The notes under the pieces were generated by a model. The model saw only the letters and a list, made by a program, of their open reading frames with translations. It was not told the DNA's origin and ran no database searches. From NCBI GenBank assembly GCA_029338615.1, contig JAQYAS010000001.1:1-41738 (forward strand): 41,738 bases of DNA, given 5' to 3'. The DNA comes from Clostridiales bacterium. GTDB taxonomy: Bacteria > Bacillota > Clostridia > Lachnospirales > Lachnospiraceae. Shown here in pieces: positions 23,592 through 31,590 of the stretch; positions within the stretch are counted from its first letter, which is position 1; each line of letters begins with the position of its first letter. Position numbers and translations under genes: made by a program.

Positions 23592-24587
23592 CTACACCTG
23601 TCTAAGTGTCTTCTGCGCATCTCTCTGTTTTCTCTGCAGCTCTTCGAGTTCACTCTCGTGGGCGACGTACTCCTTCAGCCAGTCATCCACGCTGAACACT
23701 ATATCCTCTGTCCTGTAATCCCACTCGCCTCTGTCAACCTGCTCATATATACTGTCAAGCTCCTCCTCCGACACTTCATAATACTGGATTATATCCGTAG
23801 GTCTGATGAAAGCCGGACTACTCTGGAATGCCGGATGCACCGGTCTGGCCCTGAATATTGGAGCCGTCCTGCCGATGAGCTGACAGCCTCCGCTGGACTC
23901 CACTCCGAATATGGTCATGCAGTAATCCGCCAGATCAACTGTTCCCTCCGGAGTCCATGTTCTTGCCGGATTATATTTGGGGCAGGCAAGGGCCGATGCC
24001 GGATCAAGTGGATAACAGAATGGAAGTCCCGGGAAGAATCCCACCATGGATGTGAGCCAGCCTGTTCCAAGAAATCTCCGCTTCAGCTCCTCAACCGTAA
24101 GCCCGTTGTAGGCCGCTATGTATTCCAGATTGCTTCCATCCTTACAGTAGAATGCATCCGGATTTACCTCTTTCACATATTTGTCAATGGAGCGCCTTAC
24201 CAGGCTGTGGTCAAATGTTAGAGGCAGATACAACTTCCTGGCATTTATCACCTGTCCATACACATCAGGAAGCGCGGTCTCCACAGCAGATATCTCTTCT
24301 ATGAGAACATCAACTGATAATGTGAGAGGATCAAACTCATACAGTACCGACTCGCTTCCGGGTACTGTCTCTATGAGTCCTGATATATTTCTGTCTCTCA
24401 TCCGTCCATTTATGATGATCACCCTGAGACTTCTAAGGATTATATCCTTTATCGTCTTATTGGATGAAGCCTCATTATTGCCATACACAACCTCCAGGAA
24501 TCCATCGCCGGCCTGTCTGAACACTATCTCCGGACACCCCGGTCTTCCGGGTATTCTCTTAAGCACCGGATCATATTTACTCTTCAT
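23592..24587 (-). CDS. Biotin-dependent carboxyltransferase subunit, AHS1 type (PxpB/KipI/urea carboxylase-like)
   Basis: About 331 residues, roughly 100 longer than ordinary PxpB/KipI. 'LPLTFDHSLVRRSIDKY' (121-137), 'KYNPARTWTPEG' (204-215) and 'GGCQLIGRTAPIF' (233-245) are signatures of the urea carboxylase CT domain rather than of PxpB. The C-terminal tail (265-331, 'VSEEELDSIYEQVDRGEW') also resembles the segment between CT and BCCP domains in urea carboxylase. So this looks like one piece of a split urea-carboxylase-like enzyme. The ATG at 24587 has GGAGG 8 bases upstream and overlaps the PucR-type gene by 11 bases. Confidence 0.82.
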   Translation of the reverse strand: MKSKYDPVLKRIPGRPGCPEIVFRQAGDGFLEVVYGNNEASSNKTIKDIILRSLRVIIINGRMRDRNISGLIETVPGSESVLYEFDPLTLSVDVLIEEISAVETALPDVYGQVINARKLYLPLTFDHSLVRRSIDKYVKEVNPDAFYCKDGSNLEYIAAYNGLTVEELKRRFLGTGWLTSMVGFFPGLPFCYPLDPASALACPKYNPARTWTPEGTVDLADYCMTIFGVESSGGCQLIGRTAPIFRARPVHPAFQSSPAFIRPTDIIQYYEVSEEELDSIYEQVDRGEWDYRTEDIVFSVDDWLKEYVAHESELEELQRKQRDAQKTLRQV

Positions 24588-25776
24588 GATCACTACCTCC
24601 TTCTTGTCCAAATATTTTCTCGGCTATAATCGCCATTTCAAGATTTGTTCTGTCCATCCCCTTAAGGGTGTTATCTGTCAGTAGCTCCTTTATGAGCTGT
24701 ATTCTCTTATTTACTGTATTCCTGTGGATATGCATCTGATCTGCCACCTGCTTCACACTGCAGTTGCATTCAAAATATCTGTCCAGCGTCTCAACAAGCC
24801 CGGCGTCATTGTCCCTGTCATATCGCACCAGTGCTCCCAGCTGTCTGTCCACGAATCTGTGTACATACATGTCATCTCTTGTCGTGAATAACAGCTGGTA
24901 TATTCCTATATCCTCAAATCTCACAAGCTCCTCACCATCCATGCGGGCCTTTCTGACTGCAGCAAATGCTGCATAATAGCTCTGACTGATATACGCCAGC
25001 CCATCCACCTGCTCTCCAACACCGATTCTGGTGACCACACCGACATGATGTCTCCTGAGCATCTTTGTAAATGACATCATGACCTTGCACACGATCTCAT
25101 CATCCACATCCTTTAGGATGACCACCTGATATTGTCCCATCTGAAATGATGCATACACTCCAAGACTACGGAGTGCATATATGAGGAATCTGTTCCATTC
25201 CCTGATCTTCTGAAGTTCTATATACTGCCGCTTGTCCTCCGCATACAGAACAATGCATGTATAAGCAGCATCAAATCTGAAGCCCTGCTGTCTGAGCAGC
25301 TGCTCATGGTTGTCTATCCTCGCCTTACCCGACAGGACTGCAGCAAATACTTTATTTACTGTATTGCTGACATTTCTGTCCCTCTCTATCTCTGATATGT
25401 ATTCTCTCTGGAGTTCTCCGACTCTTGTTGTATCTCTCATATGTATAAGTGGAAAATTGAGAGAATCACAACAGCTCACCACCTCCTGCGAGCTGAACCT
25501 GTCAACATCCGTAGTGACTACCATCAACCCACAACTGCCCATGTCTGCCAGCTTCCGTATAAGCGCTGTTTCGTCATCGCGTCCTATCATTGCCGCTGAT
25601 GTCATCACCAGGCATCTCTCGTACGCCGACTCCGGATCCTCATCGGGAAGCTCTGCCATGCTCTCTATCCTCAGAGCCCAGTCTATGATGTTGTTGAGTC
25701 CAAGACTTCCCGCCAGAAGCTCAAGGCCATATTCTTCATAGGTGTTGCTGTATATCTCCTTGAGTCCAACCGCCAT
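24577..25776 (-). CDS. PucR family transcriptional regulator
   Basis: A 399-residue regulator: N-terminal PurC/PucR regulatory domain ('YGLELLAGSLGLNNIIDWAL', then 'CCDSLNFPLIHM'), a central GGDEF-like region ('VGVVTRIGVGEQVDGLAYIS', 'SYYAAFAAVRKAR'), and a C-terminal helix-turn-helix 'CSVKQVADQMHIHRNTVNKR' typical of PucR/CdaR proteins. Members usually activate catabolic genes for purines, ureido compounds or sugar acids in response to the substrate. It lies inside the operon, between birA and the carboxyltransferase genes; its start codon shares one base with the birA stop. It is probably a pathway-specific activator of this operon. Confidence 0.85.
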   Translation of the reverse strand: MAVGLKEIYSNTYEEYGLELLAGSLGLNNIIDWALRIESMAELPDEDPESAYERCLVMTSAAMIGRDDETALIRKLADMGSCGLMVVTTDVDRFSSQEVVSCCDSLNFPLIHMRDTTRVGELQREYISEIERDRNVSNTVNKVFAAVLSGKARIDNHEQLLRQQGFRFDAAYTCIVLYAEDKRQYIELQKIREWNRFLIYALRSLGVYASFQMGQYQVVILKDVDDEIVCKVMMSFTKMLRRHHVGVVTRIGVGEQVDGLAYISQSYYAAFAAVRKARMDGEELVRFEDIGIYQLLFTTRDDMYVHRFVDRQLGALVRYDRDNDAGLVETLDRYFECNCSVKQVADQMHIHRNTVNKRIQLIKELLTDNTLKGMDRTNLEMAIIAEKIFGQEGGSDHEE

Positions 25777-26534
25777 CAGATATAGCCTCCTTCCCCTCTC
25801 AGACTGATCTCGCCCGCATACACATCATGAATCCTTCCATCATCCTTCAGCACACATAAGCTGCCATCATTGTTAAGGTGCTCTATTACTGCCTTTTCAC
25901 TGAAATCCCCGCGGGTGAGTCTTACTACATCCCCCATCCGGATCAGGCATTGCTCTATCTCCTCTCTGTATCTGCCCAGGCCGTCAGATTCCATACACAC
26001 TGGATATACACTCTCCAGTTCTTCCAATACAGAACTGAGCAGAAGCCGGGTATCAAACTGCTTTTTCTCGAGAATATACATAGATGACGCTTTATCTTTA
26101 AGATCCTCATGGAACACTCTCTGATTTACATTTATCCCAAATCCTATAACCAGAATGTTCTCACCGTTGACCTCGTGATATTCCGCCAGTATTCCACATA
26201 TTTTTCTATCGCCCGCAATGACATCATTGGGCCATTTTATCCATATTGGAGTCTCCATATACAGCTCCATTGCCCTTCTGACCGCAAGTGCTGTCACCAT
26301 AGGCATCACCGCAATCTGTCTGGATGTAATACCGTTCTTTATACCAACGGAACAATATATATTTCCCTCCGGACCGGACTGCCAGCGCCTTCCATGACTG
26401 CCTTTGCCAGATGTCTGCATACCGGCAACGGCTGCTGTTCCATCCGGTGCCCCACGTTTCATCAGACCGAACACCTCATCATTCGTTGATGTGACCGTAT
26501 CGTATATGTGCAGGTTGCTGCGGATATCAATCAT
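25776..26534 (-). CDS. birA: Biotin-protein ligase, monofunctional (no DNA-binding domain)
   Basis: About 252 residues containing only the ligase and C-terminal domains: 'DTVTSTNDEVFGLM', the biotinyl-AMP loop 'QTSGKGSHGRRWQSGPEGN' (family form GRGRxGR), 'IWIKWPNDVIAGDRKICGIL' and 'VIGFGINVNQ'. The N-terminal winged helix of bifunctional BirA is absent, so it should not act as a biotin repressor. It lies directly after the BCCP gene (15 bp) in the operon, which suggests that it is dedicated to that BCCP. The ATG at 26534 is 8 bases from GAGGGA; a GTG at 26543 abuts the site and is less likely. Confidence 0.88.
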   Translation of the reverse strand: MIDIRSNLHIYDTVTSTNDEVFGLMKRGAPDGTAAVAGMQTSGKGSHGRRWQSGPEGNIYCSVGIKNGITSRQIAVMPMVTALAVRRAMELYMETPIWIKWPNDVIAGDRKICGILAEYHEVNGENILVIGFGINVNQRVFHEDLKDKASSMYILEKKQFDTRLLLSSVLEELESVYPVCMESDGLGRYREEIEQCLIRMGDVVRLTRGDFSEKAVIEHLNNDGSLCVLKDDGRIHDVYAGEISLRGEGGYI

Positions 26535-26549
26535 AGGCTTCACTCCCTC

Positions 26550-26768
26550 TCAACAGGTAAGTACTATCATAGGGGAATCAACCTCAAGTTCATCCCACTC
26601 CTCAACCAGTATCTCTTTAACTGTGCCGGTCTTCTCGGATTCACAGCTTATCTCTGTTTTCATACAATTGATAACTGCCAGCTCCTGTCCAACCTCTACC
26701 TTCTGTCCAACCTCAACTACTACTCTTGCTACGAGTCCCGGCATCGTCGCCCTCATTGTGTATTCCAT
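26550..26768 (-). CDS. Biotin carboxyl carrier protein (biotinyl domain) with variant motif
   Basis: A 72-residue stand-alone biotinyl domain: 'MRATMPGLVARVVVEVGQKV' and 'GTVKEILVEEWDELEVDSPM' frame the lysine turn. The biotinylation motif is 'INCMKTEI' (Lys37), where the usual form is E-A-M-K-M-E/M; only Met-Lys is kept. The protein carries CO2 on biotin between the carboxylase encoded upstream and the carboxyltransferase subunits encoded downstream. GGAGG precedes the ATG and the gene starts 13 bp after the carboxylase stop. There is no long N-terminal linker as in fatty-acid-synthesis AccB. Confidence 0.88.
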   Translation of the reverse strand: MEYTMRATMPGLVARVVVEVGQKVEVGQELAVINCMKTEISCESEKTGTVKEILVEEWDELEVDSPMIVLTC

Positions 26769-26781
26769 GATCCATTCCTCC

Positions 26782-28746
26782 TTACGATAAGTTAAATTTC
26801 TTCTTTATCATCTTGGTAAGTACATGCGCTGCCTCATCAACGCTTCCATACAGACTGCTGTCTATCAGGATATCCTTGTTGGTAAAATCTTCACTGTACT
26901 CCTTCGCATAATGCATGGCATAGCTTCTTCTCGCCTCGTCCACCGATGTGATAAGATCCTTAGCTGCCTCCGGCTCTATATGCAGCTCCGTGATACAGTT
27001 CTGAAGTCTCACTTCATATGGTGCATATATGTATATACTGAAGTGATTCCTTACGTTTCTCAGCACATAATCAGAACACCTTCCAACTATGATGCATGAC
27101 TCTTTCCTGGCAAGCTCCAGTATAACTTCGCTCTGGGCTTTGAATATCCTGTCCTGCTCCTCCTCAGGAAGGGTTCCAAGCGGATACTTCATCTTCTCAT
27201 ATGAACCACCCTCTATGCTGTCCATAACCTCATCCGGCTTTATCTCCATGCCACTGTTCCTGACCGCCTGCTCCACGATATCTCTGTCGTAGTACTCTAT
27301 CCCCAGCAGCTCCGCCATCTTACGGGCGATCGGTCTGCCTAGGCTTCCAAACTGCCTTGATATGGTTATCACATAATTCTCAAGACCTATGTTCAGCTTC
27401 TCTCGCTCAAGGAATGCTGTGGTGAAATCTCCGATGACAAAACTTCTGTCTCTCATGATGGCGATCTCCGTCTCTATGGTGTTGGTCACCCCGCCGATCA
27501 CGAATTCCTTCAGTGCACCGAGCATCCTGTCTATGCATTTCTGTCTGTCATCCGCCCTGACTATCAGCTTGCACAGCATCGGATCATAGAAAGGTGATAC
27601 TCTGTAGCCCTCATATAATGCGTGATCCACACGTACATCCCCATCGGATGTATCCGGGAATTTCAGTTCATTTATCACTCCGGGGGCTGGATTGAACGTC
27701 TTTGGATCCTCGGCATATATCCTGCACTCCATGGCATGACCGTTCAGCTTCACATCCTCCTGTGAGATTGGAAGCTTCTCACCTCTTGCTGTCTGTATCT
27801 GAAGCTTCACAAGATCAAGCCCGGTCACTGCCTCTGTCACCGGATGCTCAACCTGAAGTCTTGCATTTATCTCCATAAAGTAATAGCTTCCATCCTGTGC
27901 CCTGAGATATTCAACAGTGCCTGCACCGCTGTATTTCATCTCGCGGATCAGCTTCGAAGTGTATCCATACAGCTTCTTCCTGTCCTCAGATGTCACAACC
28001 GCCGATGGCGACTCCTCTATAATCTTCTGATATCTTCTCTGTATGGAACATTCACGTTCCCCGAGGCACACGACGTGTCCGTGTTCATCCGCCATAAACT
28101 GGACCTCTATATGTCTTGGATTCTGTACGGATTTCTCCACATACACATCCGATGATGCAAATGCCATCTCGCCGATCCTCTGCATACTCTCAAGCTGCGC
28201 CTGTACTATCTCCTCGGACTCGAACGTCTCTATCTTCTGTATGCCCTTTCCACCTCCGCCCTTATCAAGCTTCAGCAGTATGGGAAGTCCTACCTTTCCT
28301 GCAGTCTCATATATCTCGTTTATACTTTTTATAGGCCGTATAGTTCCCGGTGTCACAGGTACTCCGATGGATGAAGCCACATTCCTGCAATAACACTTGG
28401 ATTCAATATTCTTAAGTATATCCGGATCAGGGCCTATCCATTTGGCCCTCGCCTCAGCAACCGCCTCAGCAAATTCTGCGGATTCTGAGAGGAATCCATA
28501 ACCGGGATGAACCGCATCAGCTCCGGTATCCTTCACCGCCTGAATGAGAATATCCATATTCAGGTAACTTTTTACAGGAGCCGATTTTCCAATATAATAA
28601 GTTTCAGTCGCATCCGCCAGATAATGCGCATCCTTGTCCGCATCCGAATAAACAGCAACAGTCTCTATACCCATCTCCTGACATGTGGTGATTATTCTTC
28701 TCACTATCTCACCTCGATTGGCTATCAGAACTTTCTTTATCTCCAT
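26782..28746 (-). CDS. Biotin carboxylase fused to a cytidylate kinase-like domain
   Basis: A 654-residue two-domain protein. Residues 1-450 form a biotin carboxylase: 'IANRGEIVRRII', 'VHPGYGFLSES', the ATP-grasp glycine loop 'KLDKGGGGKGI' (159-169), 'CLGERECSIQRRYQKIIEE' and the active-site 'MEINARLQVEHPVTE' (291-305). Residues 458-654 match the cytidylate-kinase-like family: 'VITISRQFGSLGRPIARKMA' and 'GIEYYDRDIVEQAVR', then 'IIVGRCSDYVLR'. Its P-loop lacks the standard GKS/T lysine, as often in this family. The two are in one open frame with no stop, start or spacer between them. The carboxylase loads biotin on the BCCP encoded next; the kinase-like domain's role is unknown. It is the first gene of a nine-gene operon. 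Confidence 0.88.
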   Translation of the reverse strand: MEIKKVLIANRGEIVRRIITTCQEMGIETVAVYSDADKDAHYLADATETYYIGKSAPVKSYLNMDILIQAVKDTGADAVHPGYGFLSESAEFAEAVAEARAKWIGPDPDILKNIESKCYCRNVASSIGVPVTPGTIRPIKSINEIYETAGKVGLPILLKLDKGGGGKGIQKIETFESEEIVQAQLESMQRIGEMAFASSDVYVEKSVQNPRHIEVQFMADEHGHVVCLGERECSIQRRYQKIIEESPSAVVTSEDRKKLYGYTSKLIREMKYSGAGTVEYLRAQDGSYYFMEINARLQVEHPVTEAVTGLDLVKLQIQTARGEKLPISQEDVKLNGHAMECRIYAEDPKTFNPAPGVINELKFPDTSDGDVRVDHALYEGYRVSPFYDPMLCKLIVRADDRQKCIDRMLGALKEFVIGGVTNTIETEIAIMRDRSFVIGDFTTAFLEREKLNIGLENYVITISRQFGSLGRPIARKMAELLGIEYYDRDIVEQAVRNSGMEIKPDEVMDSIEGGSYEKMKYPLGTLPEEEQDRIFKAQSEVILELARKESCIIVGRCSDYVLRNVRNHFSIYIYAPYEVRLQNCITELHIEPEAAKDLITSVDEARRSYAMHYAKEYSEDFTNKDILIDSSLYGSVDEAAHVLTKMIKKKFNLS

Positions 28747-28770
28747 CTGTCACGCCCCTTTTCTTTTTTT

Positions 28771-28826
28771 GATAAAACAAAAACAGCGGCAAAGATTGTC
28801 TTTTTAAGGACCTCTTTGTCGCTGTT
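28771..28826 (-). terminator. Intrinsic-terminator-like hairpin at the predicted transcription start of the operon
   Basis: Minus strand AACAGCGACAAAGA (28826-28813) pairs with TCTTTGCCGCTGTT (28795-28782), one mismatch, and is followed by TTTGTTTTATC. It lies between a good promoter and the carboxylase start codon, so nearly all of the ~75-nt leader is this structure. This suggests attenuation, or a stabilising 5' stem. Confidence 0.65.
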
Positions 28827-28832
28827 AGGTGT

Positions 28833-28861
28833 ATTCTAGCATCAAACCAGCATACTAACAA
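28833..28861 (-). promoter_or_regulatory. Promoter of the biotin-carboxylase/YcsF operon
   Basis: Minus strand TTGTTA (28861-28856) and TAGAAT (28838-28833), spacer 17 bp. The predicted start is near 28826, the first base of the hairpin. The remaining upstream bases to 29030 hold no gene that I can see. Confidence 0.65.
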
Positions 28862-29029
28862 CCACTTATAAGCACACAAAAACGCTCATTCTTTGTACAT
28901 TCAGCACACTAGCTTTTCAATTTTTACCGTTATGACTGGTTTATCTTATTTAATTAATCCATATCGACTTGTGGAATTTCTTTTATTCTGTATTCGAAGA
29001 TATTTTCCTTTCAACCACCGGACTTGCCC

Positions 29030-29060
29030 ATGCAAAAAAGAGGCTGGATAACTCCAGCCC
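29030..29060 (-). terminator. Terminator of the fructan utilisation operon
   Basis: Minus strand GGCTGGA-GTTA-TCCAGCC followed by TCTTTTTTG, 43 bp after the fructokinase stop. Confidence 0.88.
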
Positions 29061-29103
29061 CAAGGTTTAAGGAAAAAATTTTATGTGAAAAATATTAATA
29101 CGC

Positions 29104-30069
29104 TTACTTTTCTGCGAGTCTCTCAAGAGCCTCACTCTCTTCCGGGATAGATCTGAGTCCTCCGCGCTTTTCAACGCACAGGCTCGCAACCGCATTCCCG
29201 TATCTTGCACACTCTGCAAGCTCATCTATACTGAACTCCTCCAGTCTCTTATCCGCTCTGACAAGCTGTGATACAAATGCTCCCCAGAATGAATCCCCAG
29301 CCCCCGTCGTATCTACCACATGGCTGACGAATCCGGGAACCTTCCGGCTTCCATCCCTGCTGCATATCAGCACACCCTCACTTCCCAGGGTGACCGCAAC
29401 AAGTCTGACACCGCTTCCCAGAAGATACTCTGCTGCCTCTTCCGGATCGGAAAATGGTGTGAGGAGCGCTGTCTCCTCGTCCGAAAGCTTCATTATATCT
29501 ACAAATGGAAGAATACTCTTCATCCTCTCCATCGCATTTTCTCTGCTATCCCACAGCGGTGCTCTGTAGTTCGGATCATACGATATCACCGCGCCGTATT
29601 TCTTTGCCTCCTTCACCGCCTGAAACGTGGTGGTTCTGGCCGGCTCATCCGTGAGTGAAAGTGAACCTATATGGAACACCTTTGTATCTCTGAGCAGTTC
29701 GGCGTCAACCTCCTTGTAACAGAGCATCGTATCCGCTCCTGGTTTTCTGGCAAATGAGAATTCACGTTCTCCGTTCTCATCCAGAGTGACAAATGCCAAT
29801 GTGGTAAATACCGTATCATCAACCACTATACCTTTTGTCTCTATCCCTGCCTGTTTTGCAGTCTCAACCAGGAAATTGCCGTGCATGTCATCTCCAACTT
29901 TGCCTATGAATGCCGTCTTAAGTCCGGCTTTACCTGCTGCCGTGAGCATATTCACCGGAGCACCTCCGGGATTCTGCTCGAAGAGTTTCATCCCGGAATC
30001 AGTTCTTCCGGCGGGAGTAAAGTCTATCAGGAACTCACCTAGAGCCACAACATCATATTTCTTTTCCAT
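29104..30069 (-). CDS. Fructokinase (PfkB/ribokinase family)
   Basis: A 321-residue sugar kinase. PfkB traits: 'VVALGEFLIDFTPAG', the substrate-side 'NPGGAPVNMLTAAGKAGL' and the C-terminal catalytic signature 'DTTGAGDSFWGAFVSQL' with the catalytic base Asp and anion hole. 'FIGKVGDDMHGNFL' is typical of fructokinases. It phosphorylates fructose to fructose-6-phosphate in the cytoplasm. It follows the GH32 gene by 21 bp and ends the operon, so it handles the fructose freed by that enzyme. GGAGG precedes the ATG. Confidence 0.92.
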   Translation of the reverse strand: MEKKYDVVALGEFLIDFTPAGRTDSGMKLFEQNPGGAPVNMLTAAGKAGLKTAFIGKVGDDMHGNFLVETAKQAGIETKGIVVDDTVFTTLAFVTLDENGEREFSFARKPGADTMLCYKEVDAELLRDTKVFHIGSLSLTDEPARTTTFQAVKEAKKYGAVISYDPNYRAPLWDSRENAMERMKSILPFVDIMKLSDEETALLTPFSDPEEAAEYLLGSGVRLVAVTLGSEGVLICSRDGSRKVPGFVSHVVDTTGAGDSFWGAFVSQLVRADKRLEEFSIDELAECARYGNAVASLCVEKRGGLRSIPEESEALERLAEK

Positions 30070-30090
30070 GTTGGATCCTCCTTGTGAATT

Positions 30091-31569
30091 TTACTTTCCT
30101 GTGATCTCTATGTCATAGAATTCTACTCTTGCATCCTGAGCCAGAAGTCCCGTCTCAAACTCAGGCTTTGCATATATTCTGTATGTGAACGCAACCTGTT
30201 CACCGACAAATACTTCCACCATATCGTGGTCAACGATGATCTTTACATCTATCTCACTGCCTTCTGTTATGTCAAATGTCTTCTCGCACACTCTGACTCC
30301 ATCAGGTCCCGGCTCAGTTGCCGGAGGTACAGCTTGGCAAGACTGAACCCAGAATGGATCAACTCCCATAGGAAGATTTACCAGTGACACTCTCTGCATA
30401 GCCACATCAAACTCAAGGAGCAGGCATCCGCTTGCCTCTTTATCTGACTTGAGTAATATTCCAAAATGGTCATACACCTCTCTAGGCATGATCTTGCACT
30501 TCAGCATATAGCTCTCCTCGCTGTGTCCAAGGAAACCGTATGTACATGTGCTGACTGAATCCATCTCAACCAGTCTGTCTCCGAGAAGTTCTGCATTTCC
30601 GAGGACCGGAATGTAATCCCAATCTACATGTTTCTCAAATACATGCTCATATTCCTTTGGAAGTTTTACATCAAGTCCGCCATCCTCAGTGGCAACAACC
30701 TCATGTGGCACACAGAATGTTCCGCCCCAGTACCACTCGCCTCTGTCACTTCTGTCTGCCCTGTCGTGAGCCCAACCGAAGTAGAAACGTCTGCCGTCAT
30801 CGTCCTGCATGGACTTGGCTGCATAGAATCTTCTTCCGCCTATGCCATCCTTCTTTGGCTTTCTCCAAGGTCCAAATGGTGACTTTGATACTCTGTATAT
30901 TGTGTTTACATATTCTGAGAATCGTGAGTATGAGAGATACCAGTTATCTCCCATCTTGTACATCTCAGGGCACTCAGGACAGTTTGTGTGTCCCGGCGAA
31001 TATATCGGTCCGTAATATTCCCAGTTGACAAGATCCTTTGATCTGTAGAGAACTATACAGCCCCTTCTGGTTATCGGCATATCCAGTCTTCTAGCTGAAA
31101 TAAGGATCCAGTAACATTTGTCTTCCTCATTATAGAAGACATATGGATCTCTCCAGTCAAGTTTCTCGTAAAGCTCTATCATAGGTGTGATGACCGGATT
31201 GGCAGCATCCTTCACCCATGTGATTCCATCCTCACTTGTTGCATGACATATGGTCTGCTGATACTCTGCGGTGAGGCAGTAGCCTGTATAGAACGCATGG
31301 TATTTGCCCTCGCCGTATATAACTGAGCCTGTCCACACTCCTGATGCGTCCGGCTCATCGCCCTCGCCCGGATAGAGTGCTGTAGGAAGCTCCTCCCAGT
31401 GTACCAGATCCTCTGATACACTGTGGCTCCATGTGGTTCTAAGTCTTGCCGGGTACACTGTTGTTCCCGGAGGGGAAGTCAGTGAGAATATATGATATTT
31501 GCCCTCGTGGTAGAAAGGTATTGCATCTCCCGTGGAATCCGCGAAGGACATCTTTCTAAAAATCTCCAT
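30091..31569 (-). CDS. Glycoside hydrolase family 32-like enzyme, intracellular
   Basis: A 492-residue five-bladed-propeller hydrolase with a C-terminal beta-sandwich (from about 330). The transition-state motif 'LDWRDPYVF' (Arg140-Asp141-Pro142) and the acid/base motif 'CPECPEMY' (Glu199-Cys200 context) are canonical for GH32. The nucleophile region is not: instead of WMNDPNG it reads 'ADSTGDAIPFYHEGKYHIF', leaving Asp15 (or Asp11) as the likely nucleophile. It has no signal peptide, so it cleaves imported fructosides (sucrose, short fructans, or unusual fructosides). It lies between the permease and fructokinase genes of the operon. Confidence 0.85.
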   Translation of the reverse strand: MEIFRKMSFADSTGDAIPFYHEGKYHIFSLTSPPGTTVYPARLRTTWSHSVSEDLVHWEELPTALYPGEGDEPDASGVWTGSVIYGEGKYHAFYTGYCLTAEYQQTICHATSEDGITWVKDAANPVITPMIELYEKLDWRDPYVFYNEEDKCYWILISARRLDMPITRRGCIVLYRSKDLVNWEYYGPIYSPGHTNCPECPEMYKMGDNWYLSYSRFSEYVNTIYRVSKSPFGPWRKPKKDGIGGRRFYAAKSMQDDDGRRFYFGWAHDRADRSDRGEWYWGGTFCVPHEVVATEDGGLDVKLPKEYEHVFEKHVDWDYIPVLGNAELLGDRLVEMDSVSTCTYGFLGHSEESYMLKCKIMPREVYDHFGILLKSDKEASGCLLLEFDVAMQRVSLVNLPMGVDPFWVQSCQAVPPATEPGPDGVRVCEKTFDITEGSEIDVKIIVDHDMVEVFVGEQVAFTYRIYAKPEFETGLLAQDARVEFYDIEITGK

Positions 31570-31590
31570 ATTATCAGTCCTCTCTTTCTA

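Noticed and set aside
21829..24587. Plain 5-oxoprolinase operon (PxpABC) without further comment
   Set aside because: The carboxyltransferase signatures, the complete biotin machinery and the altered YcsF motifs do not fit the simple PxpABC set, so the substrate is left open.
21829..28746. Complete urea amidolyase pathway
   Set aside because: No allophanate hydrolase (amidase family) is encoded, and a YcsF protein takes its place.
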